Origin: Fagopyrum homotropicum
Lineage: Eukaryota > Streptophyta > Magnoliopsida > Caryophyllales > Polygonaceae
Assembly (NCBI GenBank): GCA_033239125.1
Contig: BSWB01000006.1
Location: 34,154,001 to 34,218,000 of the forward strand
DNA: 64,000 nt
Direction of reading: 5' to 3'
Numbering within the stretch: position 1 is the first letter of the stretch; each line of letters starts with the position of its first letter. The position numbers and the translations under genes are program-made. Under the pieces are notes generated by a model. The model ran no database searches. It worked only from the letters and a program-made list of their open reading frames with translations, and was not told the origin of the DNA. Of the stretch, positions 20,163 to 32,876 are shown in pieces.

Positions 20163-20489
20163 CTCCGATATGGAGGCGTCCCGTAATGTCAACCATAATA
20201 GGTTTCAAAAACGATAACAACATCTGAGTCAAACTTGAGGCCAACAACATCAAAGTTTAGAAACACAAATCACCAACCCAAAAGATATAGGGTAAAAGAT
20301 AGGAACAAGTTGTAGAGAAAATGAATTAGAAAAAATGATAATCTAATCTCTATATCTATTGTTTTCTTACTTATTCAACCAGAATAATTCAAGTTAAATT
20401 AACTAAACTCTTACATAATTTAATTAAATCCAAACCAACTACTCAGTATATATACTTTAATTAAATAAAATATAATTTTATAGTCCTTT

Positions 20490-20494
20490 TTTAA
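20490..20494. repeat. Target-site duplication TTTAA (left)
   Basis: It matches TTTAA at 30537-30541. Sister units read CTTTTTAAGGATTT at the empty site. Confidence 0.92.
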
Positions 20495-23459
20495 TGTAAC
20501 ACCCCAAATCCGCGGGACTCAGGGCGCTACTGGTTGGGACCTCACAATGGGTCCCGACCCTTAGCTTGACAACAATTTCACCGGACCTTTCCAACATGGC
20601 ACAAATAAAGGAAAAATCGTAAATCAATTTTAATGCAAATGATAAGAAACCCGAAAGAATGCAACAACAACTTCAGCCGAGGTACAACTTAAACCAAACG
20701 CCAAACAAGCGGCACACGAAACGTAATAACCAAAAGACCAAAATACAAGACAACCCCAACTCAAAACCCTTCCTAAAATGTACGGACCCCGGCTGCCCAC
20801 CCTTCCGGATCTCTCGGAGCATGCCTAACCTGCAAGGCAAACTACAACATTCGGTATAAAACCGTTAGCTCACATTCGAAGCATTAGAATTAAAGGGAAA
20901 GGCACAAACACAATTAATTCAACATAGTCACACAACATACTCAAAGCACACAAATCCGGTTTATTATCTTTATTGATTAAGTCATATCCCGTTCTAGTTC
21001 AACTTCTTTTGTGACACGAGAATCCTCCGAAACTCGCCTCGGTCCCTTCTTCCGGCAATGGAACGGTCGGATGCCTCCGACCGTCTAACCAGCACGGGTC
21101 AGTCGCCGAGATCCCCCTAGCTCTCACGGGGAGTCAGGCAGTGATGTCACCGCCCGTTATCATACACTTGGGCCAAATAATATAAAGGTCGGTAATCCTA
21201 TTTCCGGTTTAGTTGTTATAAATAGTAAAATAATAAACACACACCACCCAACACACAATAATGCTAATACAAAGAATACGAGCTAAGTAAGTCCGAAGAC
21301 TTACCTCGTCACCACACTCAACTCACAACACTCTCGCTTCCTTAGGGGAGGAAGCCCATAACCTGCTCACAAGAAGATAACTATATCAACAACAACTCAC
21401 TCACAATAGAAGTCTTAGACTTCTATACAAATGCTCTGCGCAAAACCATTTGGCTCTCAATTCTAGGACCGCATCCTAGAATCCCTCGTGCTCACATCAC
21501 ACTCAACAGAAGCTAGAAGTCCTAAGACTTCTAAACCCTCGGATCTCGCAAGATCATAACTCACAACGCAACTAGGATAAGCCAAACCTAAGCTCCAAAA
21601 TCCCACAAGATCATACAACCCCACCTCGAGCCTCAAAACGCTCACAAGATCAACCATATATCTTAAAGCCTTATAACAACCTCACAAGATAACCAATACC
21701 TCAAGCTTAGAATCAACATCAATCCATCAAACAATATCGAATCCTCGAAACTCACTTAAGGTTCAAAGCCACTACTTGACATTAACTCTAAGTTATGCTA
21801 GATCCATCCTAGCATGATACTAAAAACTTAACATAACTAGATCGAGGGGAAAGAATACTCACACGACGTCAAAAGACGGAAGTCGTTCAACGGATGTCGA
21901 CTTGGACTCGTTAGGCCTTTATCGGGGCGCTTCCGAACCTAGCACCAAACTAACCAAATTTAGCTTATAAGCTAAATTTGAACGGAATAATGAACATATA
22001 TAATCTAAGGAAAACCCCACTTCTAAAACCCAAGTTAAAAACCGCAAGTATAATATTTCGGGTAAATTGTATAATATCATAAACTCAAGCTAAAACTCGT
22101 TTTCAAAGTCAAGGTTAATACCCACAATAAAATCTTTGCCATAAACCGAGATTAATCCAACAAAGGCATAATATGTAGTATATACAAATATAAGAATATC
22201 CCCCTAATTGAAACCCGAGTTTAAAAAAAATCGACAATTATATTTTTAGGGCAAAGATAAACAACTTCATAAACTTGGGTCACATTCTGAAAATGTAAAT
22301 AAGGATCATAATTTGTAATTTTCCAGCAAAGGATATAAATGCAAGATTCCAAACTGTGGGTAAAATATTTAAATATATAAAGCTGGGTACATTCCGTAAT
22401 TATACCAAAAGTTAGGGGCCCGATTTAATTAATGTAAAGGGTTTCTTAACCTTTTCAAAGCAGCGGGAAGGCAATCGAACAGGGTAGCCGCCATGGCTCC
22501 GGGAGGCGGAGGCAGAGCCAGCGCAGGCGGTGGCGCAGGGGAAGAGAGCAACTGGCGGTGAGGTTCCCCCGGTTGGCTTCGACGACGAGTGGAGGGCAGC
22601 TCTCTGGTGACCTGCTGCAAGTGTTCGAGACGAAGGAGAGACAGAGCAGCTCGAGAGTGGATGCGGCTCGTCGAGAGGCTCCGTTTGAGGTGCGATAACA
22701 GAGGACGCAAGTAGAGGAAGGCTGGGGAGTAGTCGGGGTCGAGAGACTGGAGAAGAAACAAGGGAGAGAGGACGGCGGTGGCTCAAACGGACGAGGCGAC
22801 TGCAGATCTTCCAGGCTCCCTCCGGTGGCTGCAGACGCTAGCCTTGCTTGGCGGCGGCTTGTGCTCCGGAAACGAGGGAGAGGAACTTAGCAAGACGGCG
22901 GTGAAAACTCGAGACGAGGCAGGCAGCAGCTTCCGAGCTTCCGGTTGCAGAGAAGTGGAAGAAAGAAGAGGAAGAGAGGTGAGGGAGGTAGTTCATTGAT
23001 GGTCCAACAGGGAAGGTAAAGTGGCAGGAGTGAGTCAGGAGATTTACAAAGTGAGATGGTAGCTTGTTGGGGAGGAGTTGCACAGAGGGACAACAAGGTC
23101 GAGGGGTCGGAATAAGCAGGGCAGGCTAGCGTGCACAGGGAGGTTAGGCTGCAGAGGGAGTATCATCACATTGAAGAGAAGGTGAAAGAAAGGAAGAATA
23201 AAGGGGAAAAAAATAATAAAATTAATTACAAACATGACATAGACAATTAAAAATAAACTCCATCAAATTACCCGGACAAGATTTCCGGTTGGAAAACTCC
23301 CGAACTTCCCGTGAAATAAATAATGGAATATATATAAACTCATAAAACTTTAATTTACAATGTGAAAATACTCGTAAAAAAAATTATTTAAGTGATAAAA
23401 ATATCCATAAAAAGCCGGAAGATAAATATCGAAAACGCGCCAAAATTTGGGGTGTTACA
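20495..23459 (-). repeat. 3' LTR of retrotransposon 2
   Basis: A GC-rich section (22480-23150) gives several overlapping frames on both strands, all also present in the other LTR; I regard them as non-coding. A candidate leader intron lies at 20830-21304 on minus (GAG/GTAAGT to TTGCAG/GTTA). Confidence 0.93.
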
Positions 23460-23478
23460 TCATATCCCCCTAAAAACA
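23460..23478 (-). other. Polypurine tract of retrotransposon 2
   Basis: On the minus strand, GTTTTTAGGGGGATATGA abuts the LTR start, preceded by the GTTTCGGGACGAAAC block common to this group. Confidence 0.85.
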
Positions 23479-26400
23479 AGTTTCGTCCCGAAACTTGCTA
23501 TGCGTCGAACTTATCGGTCCCTAAGACTGAGGTATGAACTCTCAAACTAGGGAGACTTAAACCTTCTAATCTTTACCCATAATATACTTGAACTACCACT
23601 GCAAGATATAACAGGTCATATAGTACATTCCCGCATAGGGCACAAATTAAATAAAACATCACACTTGCACATAACACAACTAAGGAAAAAAAAACTAGGT
23701 CTAACCCATCGATTCTATCGAACCTACTAGCTTGGCGTAAACTCAACAAAAGATATAATCGTTCGTCTTCTAGTTAGCCTCATCGGTTCCTCGTCTGCCA
23801 ATAGAGCCTCATAATGGAAATACATGAAACACCAGTGAACACCCTCTACTCTCGGCGGCCACGCCAACCGGCAATCCACTTTCCTAACTCGAGCTAAGAT
23901 CTCACAATGGTTCCGATATATCAAAAACTTAACTTCCTTATCGGGTCTTTCTAAATGTAATATTTCCATTATTTTCCTTTCGATTTCTCTAACAAAGAAG
24001 ATTGAACTCCCAAGTTACACCGTTGACTTGAATTCTTGTCAAACCAAACTTTGATGTTATGTTTCTCCAATTCTTGTTGCAATTCCAAGTAACAAAGGAA
24101 GTACTTTACTCCATACTACTTCTACTAAACGACATGTAGGCTATTCCTTTTACATCGCTCCTTACTACTCGATCAAGACCTTGTCTTGAACAATCACTTG
24201 TACACCTCAAACCCATAATACCTCAAGGTAAATCAAAACAGTTGCACCAATGCATCTCCTTCTTAACTCTCCACGACTCTATTGTCCATTTCCGTCTCAT
24301 TCAATACTTCAATGTCATCCGGAGTAGGTTACCATAAAAGGTGTTACACAACTTTTATCTTCGCATATTTCGTAAAGCTCAACACATCTAAGATAACTTG
24401 TAACTCCTTCCATATCTCTCGGGGTTTTTCATCCTGAGAGAACTTGGCATACGACTTCTTTCTCGTAGTGACTCTGGTTGGTCCAAAATGCCGTACTTGC
24501 AATATCTGAGTCTCGAATTCTGAAACAGTGACAATCAAATCTTAACTTAATCTTTGAAGAGACTACCGACCCTTGCAGTTGATCGAGTAGATCTCTCATT
24601 CGTTGTAAGGGATACTGGTCCTTCATTGGCATCTTGCTCAACTTATAGAAATCGATGTACAAACGGAGATAACCGTCTCTCTCTTCGCACACTGGTGTCC
24701 TCTATAACAACTTCAAATCAAGAGTTCAAGATATACTTCTAATATGAACTTCAAATCAAACTTAATGGTGAAATCCACCTTCCGATGCATTGGGAATTGT
24801 TCTATATCGGGTTCCCTCTTTCTCCATCAATCACCTATCGTAATAACCGACACAACTTGGATCTACGCTTGACAGGTGGTTCACCCCGATCTTGTTGAGG
24901 CGACGTCCTTGAATACGTGAAATGCTCCATCTGTCGCTACAATGTCGACCGTCTTCTTTCACAGATCCTTCATCTCCCAAACTCGTGGAACTAGCTCGAG
25001 TCTTTTGACTCTTGAACCCTTGGTTAGGCAATAATTCAGCTTAATCCCTCTTCTCATGTCAAAGGAATGGCGATAATATTATTTCTTGATCTCTCACATA
25101 TGTTCCACCACAAAGGCCCTAACCACAAGACTTAATCATGCCTTATAACAAATAGATATAATCTTCTTCGCTTTCTCTAACATCCTAACCTAGGGGAGGA
25201 GTTCTTCGTATTCTACATAAGCTTTCACCAAAGACATCCTTTCTTCAAGTAGTTGTAGAACTTACTTCATTTTCCTTATGCATATTTCAACCCGACAACC
25301 GGATGTTCAACTTCTCAGTCTTTCATATACCTCTCGTACGTCTCGTGTAAACTTCATAAATTCAAAACTTCGGTCTTCTCTTACTCTTGTTGGTCACCTT
25401 ATGCACCTCTTGATGTTATATGAGTAACTTCACAACTATGAAAGTATGCCTTTAGGCAAAAATTCCCCAACCACAATCACTGAAAGATTCACTCATTACT
25501 CCACCAAGCACTAACATCATAACTCTAAGCTTGCAGTGTTGCCCTAATCTAGGTCCTCCTTTTCACACCATAGCCACCATGGCTCTTTTGTGTGAGTCTG
25601 AAACATCTAACTCAGCTTTCACTCGCAAAAAAAATAACCTCCACTTCATTAGAACGAACATACTATGCATCCCCTTTACGCACAACAACAAAAGAAGCCT
25701 CACTTTCCTCTTGGTTCTTCTAGTTTCCTTCGCCCCAATCGTACTTTAAAAGTTTGATCCGTGTTATTCCCCATATGTCAATCCCATGACCTAAGAAAGT
25801 CGCACAGGATCATTGCAATCACTCCCCGGGAGGTCTGATGCATTCACTCGCTTTGATCCTATACAATGTTATTTGATTAAGATAATTGTACTTAGTTGGC
25901 ATACTTCCTCACTACTTACCATTGACATTGATCCACCGCGAATACTTTTAAGCTCTTGTTGTCGATCCTCTACATGCCCATAATCTTGTTTACTCATCCC
26001 CTCTACATTCACCAATAGACCAGTTGCACCTGTGCGTTCTTAGTTGTCATTGCTTAACTTGTATTTGACCTTCTCCGAAGTCATCGACTTATTATTCTAC
26101 TACACTTCTCATGTTACCATTCTCATGAAGGCTACCCTCCTCGATGTAATCTATCTTGAACTCCGTTAGTCCCCTCTTCATTCTACGATTCCTTTCCTTA
26201 TAAGGTAACCATATCTTCTTGACCTTGTTGTTTCTTATAACCCCCCTTTCATAGGCTTAACCATTCTTCCTTGATGTCTTTCAGGTGCACTTTCCCAAAT
26301 ATTATAGCCCTAGCTAGCATCCACTTGCGTTCCTCTTGGTTGGTATCTTAAGTCTTTCGATTCAAGCTCCTTGTTTCATCTTTCATCTTCGGGAGATCAT

Positions 26401-27553
26401 CATTTATACACACTTCCTCCTTCTTGGTGTTTCATAGCCTTATCGTCATAATGGAAAACGGTTGACCCTCTTAAAGACGTTCTACTATATGAACCTTCAC
26501 CACATGATTCTTCTCGTAACCTCATATGTCCGAAGAAAGTCACCCACTTGGGATCTCGTAAAATCGACGCTTCACCTTCTGATACCTCCGTAAGCTTAAC
26601 TTACGGGTCTCTTAAATCTTTTGTGATTGGTTTATCCATACCTCTCATCTCGACTCCCATGCCTAGGAGCGTCTAAGGAAAGCTTCACTTCTCGTAATGG
26701 AACACCGCCTTTAACCTTGTTAGAAGGCATCCCTCTCCTCCTCGATTCGCATCTTTAGTTGTCCACGCGTCTTCTTGAAGAACTTAAGTTCGTTATCCCT
26801 ACTGTTTTCATTGTCTTTCCAATCGTGACTTCTTTGTCGCCACTTCCACACCTTCGTGTTACTCCTTTTTCTTGTATGGTCTCCATCCCAATTTCCCTTA
26901 AGTCGTCTCGAATTTTCCTTCCACTTGTTCGTCCTTCGTTTACGTCATCTCTAATCCTCCTCTTCAACATCCTTTTATAGGAGTACAAGACTTCAAGGTG
27001 TTCGCCCGAACATAGCTTTAAACTCGATACTTGAGCATAATCGTTCTCGTATGTACAATATCCTTATTCAAACGACATCGTCCAAGGATGATGATATCAT
27101 ACTATCATCTTAGCTTAAAGGTCCTATAACTTCATATGCTACTATATATCTAAGAATACTTATACATAACTATATAAGTCCTATGTTCATATTACTACTA
27201 ATATCACACATTCGGCATTTCCATTACAACAATACAAGGTCCAAAACATATAATTGTTCACATACACAACTATACACATAAATCATGTCCATCATGCAAC
27301 TACAATCCACAAAGATACACATAAATTCCATCATGTATAACTACAAACCTTATATCCATATCTATATATACATATATATACATATCAAAATCCAATAAAC
27401 TAAGCTGCCGAGATCCGCGGAAGGAGTGGTGGTCCGTACATTCTACCCCGACTCATGCATGTGATTTTAAAAACGAAAACTCAAAACCCGTGGGGTTCTG
27501 TTTATTTCTTATTCAACCTTTAGAAGATTGCGAGTGCCATTGTTGTCAACCTA
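23479..27553 (-). pseudogene. Decayed interior of retrotransposon 2, with RT relic
   Basis: Frames are broken throughout. At 24429-24692 the minus strand resembles chromovirus reverse transcriptase: DGYLRLYIDFYKLSK (like DGSLRLCIDYRELNK), QYPLQRMRDLLDQLQGS, then FRIRDSDIASTAFW (like LRIRDSDIPKTAFR). The frame continues shifted at 24344-24538. Basic frames at 26755-26988 may be gag remains, but I cannot support that. RT lies only about 1 kb from the polypurine tract, so most of RNase H and integrase must be missing or unrecognisable. I found no chromodomain. Confidence 0.65.
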
Positions 27554-27567
27554 GGGCTCTGATACCA
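27554..27567 (-). other. Primer binding site, tRNA-iMet
   Basis: On the minus strand TGGTATCAGAGCCC lies three bases from the 5' LTR. Confidence 0.93.
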
Positions 27568-27570
27568 CTT

Positions 27571-30536
27571 TTTAACACCCCAAATCCGCGGGACTCAGGG
27601 CGCTACTGGTTGGGACCTCACAATGGGTCCCGACCCTTAGCTTGACAACAATTTCACCGGACCTTTCCAACATGGCACAAATAAAGGAAAAATCGTAAAT
27701 CAATTTTAATGCAAATGATAAGAAACCCGAAAGAATGCAACAACAACTTCAGCCGAGGTACAACTTAAACCAAACGCCAAACAAGCGGCACACGAAACGT
27801 AATAACCAAAAGACCAAAATACAAGACAACCCCAACTCAAAACCCTTCCTAAAATGTACGGACCCCGGCTGCCCACCCTTCCGGATCTCTCGGAGCATGC
27901 CTAACCTGCAAGGCAAACTACAACATTCGGTATAAAACCGTTAGCTCACATTCGAAGCATTAGAATTAAAGGGAAAGGCACAAACACAATTAATTCAACA
28001 TAGTCACACAACATACTCAAAGCACACAAATCCGGTTTATTATCTTTATTGATTAAGTCATATCCCGTTCTAGTTCAACTTCTTTTGTGACACGAGAATC
28101 CTCCGAAACTCGCCTCGGTCCCTTCTTCCGGCAATGGAACGGTCGGATGCCTCCGACCGTCTAACCCGCACGGGTCAGTCGCCGAGATCCCCCTAGCTCT
28201 CACGGGGAGTCAGGCAGTGATGTCACCGCCCGTTATCATACACTTGGGCCAAATAATATAAAGGTCGGTAATCCTATTTCCGGTTTAGTTGTTATAAATA
28301 GTAAAATAATAAACACACACCACCCAACACACAATAATGCTAATACAAAGAATACGAGCTAAGTAAGTCCGAAGACTTACCTCGTCACCACACTCAACTC
28401 ACAACACTCTCGCTTCCTTAGGGGAGGAAGCCCATCACCTGCTCACAAGAAGATAACTATATCAACAACAACTCACTCACAATAGAAGTCTTAGACTTCT
28501 ATACAAATGCTCTGCGCAAAACCATTTGGCTCTCAATTCTAGGACCGCATCCTAGAATCCCTCGTGCTCACATCACACTCAACAGAAGCTAGAAGTCCTA
28601 AGACTTCTAAACCCTCGGATCTCGCAAGATCATAACTCACAACGCAACTAGGATAAGCCAAACCTAAGCTCCAAAATCCCACAAGATCATACAACCCCAC
28701 CTCGAGCCTCAAAACGCTCACAAGATCAACCATATATCTTAAAGCCTTATAACAACCTCACAAGATAACCAACACCTCAAGCTTAGAATCAACATCAATC
28801 CATCAAACAATATCGAATCCTCGAAACTCACTTAAGGTTCAAAGCCACTACTTGGCATTAACTCTAAGTTATGCTAGATCCATCCTAGCATGATACTAAA
28901 AACTTAACATAACTAGATCGAGGGGAAAGAATACTCACACGACGTCAAAAGACGGAAGTCGTTCAACGGATGTCGACTTGGACTCGTTAGGCCTTTATCG
29001 GGGCGCTTCCGAACCTAGCACCAAACTAACCAAATTTAGCTTATAAGCTAAATTTGAACGGAATAATGAACATATATAATCTAAGGAAAACCCCACTTCT
29101 AAAACCCAAGTTAAAAACCGCAAGTATAATATTTCGGGTAAATTGTATAATATCATAAACTCAAGCTAAAACTCGTTTTCAAAGTCAAGGTTAATACCCA
29201 CAATAAAATCTTTGCCATAAACCGAGATTAATCCAACAAAGGCATAATATGTAGTATATACAAATATAAGAATATCCCCCTAATTGAAACCCGAGTTTAA
29301 AAAAAATCGACAATTATATTTTTAGGGCAAAGATAAACAACTTCATAAACTTGGGTCACATTCTGAAAATGTAAATAAGGATCATAATTTGTAATTTTCC
29401 AGCAAAGGATATAAATGCAAGATTCCAAACTGTGGGTAAAATATTTAACTATATAAAGCTGGGTACATTCCGTAATTATACCAAAAGTTAGGGGCCCGAT
29501 TTAATTAATGTAAAGGGTTTCTTAACCTTTTCAAAGCAGCGGGAAGGCAATCGAACAGGGTAGCCGCCATGGCTCCGGGAGGCGGAGGCAGAGCCAGCGC
29601 AGGCGGTGGCGCAGGGGAAGAGAGCAACTGGCGGTGAGGTTCCCCCGGTTGGCTTCGACGACGAGTGGAGGGCAGCTCTCTGGTGACCTGCTGCAAGTGT
29701 TCGAGACGAAGGAGAGACAGAGCAGCTCGAGAGTGGATGCGGCTCGTCGAGAGGCTCCGTTTGAGGTGCGATAACAGAGGACGCAAGTAGAGGAAGGCTG
29801 GGGAGTAGTCGGGGTCGAGAGACTGGAGAAGAAACAAGGGAGAGAGGACGGCGGTGGCTCAAACGGACGAGGCGACTGCAGATCTTCCAGGCTCCCTCCG
29901 GTGGCTGCAGACGCTAGCCTTGCTTGGCGGCGGCTTGTGCTCCGGAAACGAGGGAGAGGAACTTAGCAAGACGGCGGTGAAAACTCGAGACGAGGCAGGC
30001 AGCAGCTTCCGAGCTTCCGGTTGCAGAGAAGTGGAAGAAAGAAGAGGAAGAGAGGTGAGGGAGGTAGTTCATTGATGGTCCAACAGGGAAGGTAAAGTGG
30101 CAGGAGTGAGTCAGGAGATTTACAAAGTGAGATGGTAGCTTGTTGGGGAGGAGTTGCACAGAGGGACAACAAGGTCGAGGGGTCGGAATAAGCAGGGCAG
30201 GCTAGCGTGCACAGGGAGGTTAGGCTGCAGAGGGAGTATCATCACATTGAAGAGAAGGTGAAAGAAAGGAAGAATAAAGGGGAAAAAAATAATAAAATTA
30301 ATTACAAACATGACATAGACAATTAAAAATAAACTCCATCAAATTACCCGGACAAGATTTCCGGTTGGAAAACTCCCGAACTTCCCGTGAAATAAATAAT
30401 GGAATATATATAAACTCATAAAACTTTAATTTACAATGTGAAAATACTCGTAAAAAAAAATTATTTAAGTGATAAAAATATCCATAAAAAGCCGGAAGAT
30501 AAATATCGAAAACGCGCCAAAATTTGGGGTGTTACA
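27571..30536 (-). repeat. 5' LTR of retrotransposon 2
   Basis: Nearly identical to 20495-23459. Its inner edge reads TTTAACACCCC in place of TGTAACACCCC, a change at the very LTR boundary. One extra A occurs in an A-run near 30460. Confidence 0.93.
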
Positions 30537-30541
30537 TTTAA
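30537..30541. repeat. Target-site duplication TTTAA (right)
   Basis: This is the right copy of the TSD, followed by GATTTATCTTGAAC, the resumed leader of unit E. Confidence 0.92.
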
Positions 30542-30686
30542 GATTTATCTTGAACATCTTGTTTGATTTGATTCATTATCGTTGTATCCGCATTAGTCTT
30601 TCTCTATATATTTTGAAATCTATGTCGTATCGATGAAGCGTATATATGATTTTTTGAAACTGATCTTTTTTGAATTTGTATTGTAG

Positions 30687-30767
30687 GTCAAGTTGGACGA
30701 GTTTATTACAAGTTCAACAACTTGGGAAGATGCTTGGCGCAATGAAGATCTACCGGAGGAAAACAAC
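30687..30767 (+). pseudogene. Unidentified exon-like block, unit E
   Basis: This is the best-preserved copy: after TTGTAG it reads VKLDEFITSSTTWEDAWRN then EDLPEENN without a stop. Confidence 0.45.
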
Positions 30768-30962
30768 TCTCTTTATTTATTTCTTAATCAAATCATCTTC
30801 CTAGTAAACATTTTTCTTCCACGATCTACCTATAATACTCTAGGATCCATTATTCTCGTGGTTGATTATTTATTTCTACGTGGCTGTGATTATTGGTGAC
30901 ATGCATACCCTTCTAATTAATTTCTATAATTCAAATATGTGATCATCATCGTCATCAATTCT

Positions 30963-31084
30963 TCCTTTTGTTTTTTCACATGCGCATAAGTAACTTTGAT
31001 AGACATGATTCTTTTTTACGAAAGCTCTCTTGAGCAATCGATAACGTTCTTTAGAAAGACGAAGCTTCTTACAAAGAGGAATCA
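30963..31084 (-). pseudogene. HD-Zip II-like block, unit E (antisense)
   Basis: It reads IPLCKKLRLSKERYRLLK then RAFVKKNHVYQ. The first arginine of RKKLRLSK is C, and only two uninterrupted ATC repeats remain. Confidence 0.45.
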
Positions 31085-31119
31085 ATCCACCACCGTCATC
31101 GTGATCCTCTATATCGGTG

Positions 31120-31410
31120 TTGGAAAATATGAAGACAAAATTCATGGCATCGTGGGATGGGTTTACTACACACCGTAAGTTTCTTTTTTTAAGATTTCAC
31201 ACTTTAGTTATTTTATGCCTTTCTTCTGGCCTCTTTAGTTTATTGCAATAATGATATTTTGATTTATAGAGAATGCTCGAGTCATGGTTCTTTTTAGTTT
31301 CACATGCGCATAAATTATTTGTTGTGGATGTTGTTTATAGTCTAGCTCACAAACTCAAACCTACTATCATATTAATTGATAAGGTTGATAGCTTTTTCAG
31401 GAATCGTCGC
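31120..31410 (+). pseudogene. AAA ATPase fragments, unit E plus arm
   Basis: The first exon piece keeps W (MASWDGFTTH) and the GTAAGT donor at 31176. In the Walker B piece (from 31273) the acidic E of DEVD is K (IILIDKVD), which would abolish ATP hydrolysis in any AAA protein. Confidence 0.83.
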
Positions 31411-31832
31411 AACTCGGCCACAACCTATGTTGATTTATCTCATAATTCTCACTATTTTCTTTTTATTACAAAATCACTTTTGTCCCTAAATATTGAATGC
31501 CCAATCTTTGTTGCCTCAGTTTGCCTTGGTAAGGTCCGAAACCGGTCACAAAGAAACATAAAAAAAGTATGACAAAATATATGGGAAAAAGTTGGTTATT
31601 CCTATAGAGGTTGTATCTTAGAAAAAATGATACAACCTCAAATAAAATAGACAACTTTTTCTCATATATTTTGTCATACTTTTGTTTATGTTTCTTTGTG
31701 ATTGCTTTCGGATCTTACCAAGGCAAACTGAGGCAATAAAGATTGGACATTCAATATTTAGAGACAAAAATGTTTTTGTAATAAAAAGAAAATAATGAGA
31801 TTTATGAGATAAATCAGCAAAGGTTGATGCCG

Positions 31833-32126
31833 ACTTGTGATGTTGCCTCAAAAAGCTACCAACCTCATCAATGAATATGATAGTAGGTTCGAGTTTGTAA
31901 GCTAGACAAAAACAACATCCACAAGAAATAATTCATGCGCATGTGAAACTAAAGAGATCCATCATCTCGAGAATTCTCTATAAATCAAAATATCATTATT
32001 GCAATAAACTAAAGAGGTCAGAAGAAATGCATAAAATAACTGAAGTACGAAATCGAAAAAGTGAAACTTCCAGTATGTAGGAAACCCATCCCACAATGCC
32101 ACGAATTTTGTCTTTATATTTTCCAA
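31833..32126 (-). pseudogene. AAA ATPase fragments, unit E minus arm
   Basis: The start codon equivalent is lost (AATTCTCGAG), and a deletion near 31903 shifts the frame between KLEPTIIFIDEVG and VVF. The exon piece reads LENIKTKFVALWDGFPTY. Confidence 0.75.
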
Positions 32127-32464
32127 CTCCGATATGGAGGCGTCCCGTAACGTCAACCACAATAGGTTTCAAAAACGACAACAAGATCTGAGTCCTACTA
32201 GAGGCCAAAAACATCAAGCTAAATTAACTAAACTCTTACATAATTTAATTAAATCCAAACCAACTACTCCGTATATATACTTAATTAAACAAAATATTAT
32301 TTTATACTCCTTTTTAAGGATTTATCTTGGAAATCTTGTTTGATTTGATTCATTATCGTTGTATCCGCATTAGTCTTTCTCTATATATTTTGAAATCTAT
32401 GTCGTATCGATGAAGCGTATATATAATTTTTTTGAAATTGATCTTTTGTGAATTTGTATTGTAG

Positions 32465-32545
32465 GTCAAGTTGGAGGAGTTTATTACAAGTTCAACAACT
32501 TAGGAATATGGTTGACGCAATGAAGATCTACCGGAGGGAAACAAC
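32465..32545 (+). pseudogene. Unidentified exon-like block, unit F
   Basis: It follows TTGTAG. TTWED is changed to TT-stop-EY. Confidence 0.38.
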
Positions 32546-32740
32546 TTTCTTTATTTATTTCTTAATCAAATCATCTTCCTCGTAATAATTTTTCTTCCAC
32601 GATCTACCTATAATACTCTAGGATCCATTCTACTCGTGTTTGATTATTTATTTCTACGTGGGTGTGATTATTGGTGACATGTATACCTTTCTAATTTCTA
32701 TAATTCAAATTTGCGATCATCATCATCTTCGTCAATTCTT

Positions 32741-32861
32741 CCTTTTGTTTTTTCACACGCGCATAAGTAACTTTGATTGACATGATTCATTTTTGCGAAA
32801 GATCTCTTGAGCAATCGATAATGTTCTTTTGAAAGACGAAGCTTCTTACAAAGAGGAATCA
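32741..32861 (-). pseudogene. HD-Zip II-like block, unit F (antisense)
   Basis: It reads IPLCKKLRLSKEHYRLLK then RSFAKMNHVNQ. The RSF is the closest of all copies to the EESF of HD-Zip II proteins. Confidence 0.48.
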
Positions 32862-32876
32862 ATTCACCACAATTAT

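Larger units (their letters stand above)
16848..20347 (+). repeat. Composite repeat unit D (interrupted by MULE)
   Basis: Without the MULE and one TSD copy the unit is about 1932 bp. The palindrome is at about 19145-20182, centred near 19665. The trinucleotide run next to the homeobox-like block is expanded to about eleven ATC repeats (18959-18990). Confidence 0.85.
20495..30536 (-). mobile_element. Tekay-like LTR retrotransposon 2, young LTRs, decayed interior
   Basis: The 10,042-bp element in minus orientation has LTRs of 2965 and 2966 bp that I could tell apart at fewer than ten sites. It has a TTTAA TSD, a tRNA-Met primer site next to the high-coordinate LTR and a polypurine tract next to the low one. 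The LTR ends form a 15-bp inverted repeat (TGTAACACCCCAAAT / ATTTGGGGTGTTACA). Only a broken RT piece is recognisable inside, so this recent insertion was probably mobilised by another element. Confidence 0.94.
20348..32215 (+). repeat. Composite repeat unit E (interrupted by LTR element 2)
   Basis: The unit starts at CTCTATATC (20348), is broken at 20490 by LTR retrotransposon 2, and resumes at 30537. Its own length is about 1.8 kb. The palindrome is at about 31110-32145, centred near 31625. The tail before unit F is shortened. Confidence 0.83.

Noticed and set aside
22412..22999. Overlapping frames of 70-124 codons in a GC-rich stretch of LTR 2 (repeated at 29488-30075)
   Set aside because: They lie wholly inside the LTR, overlap each other on both strands and show no domain; composition explains them.
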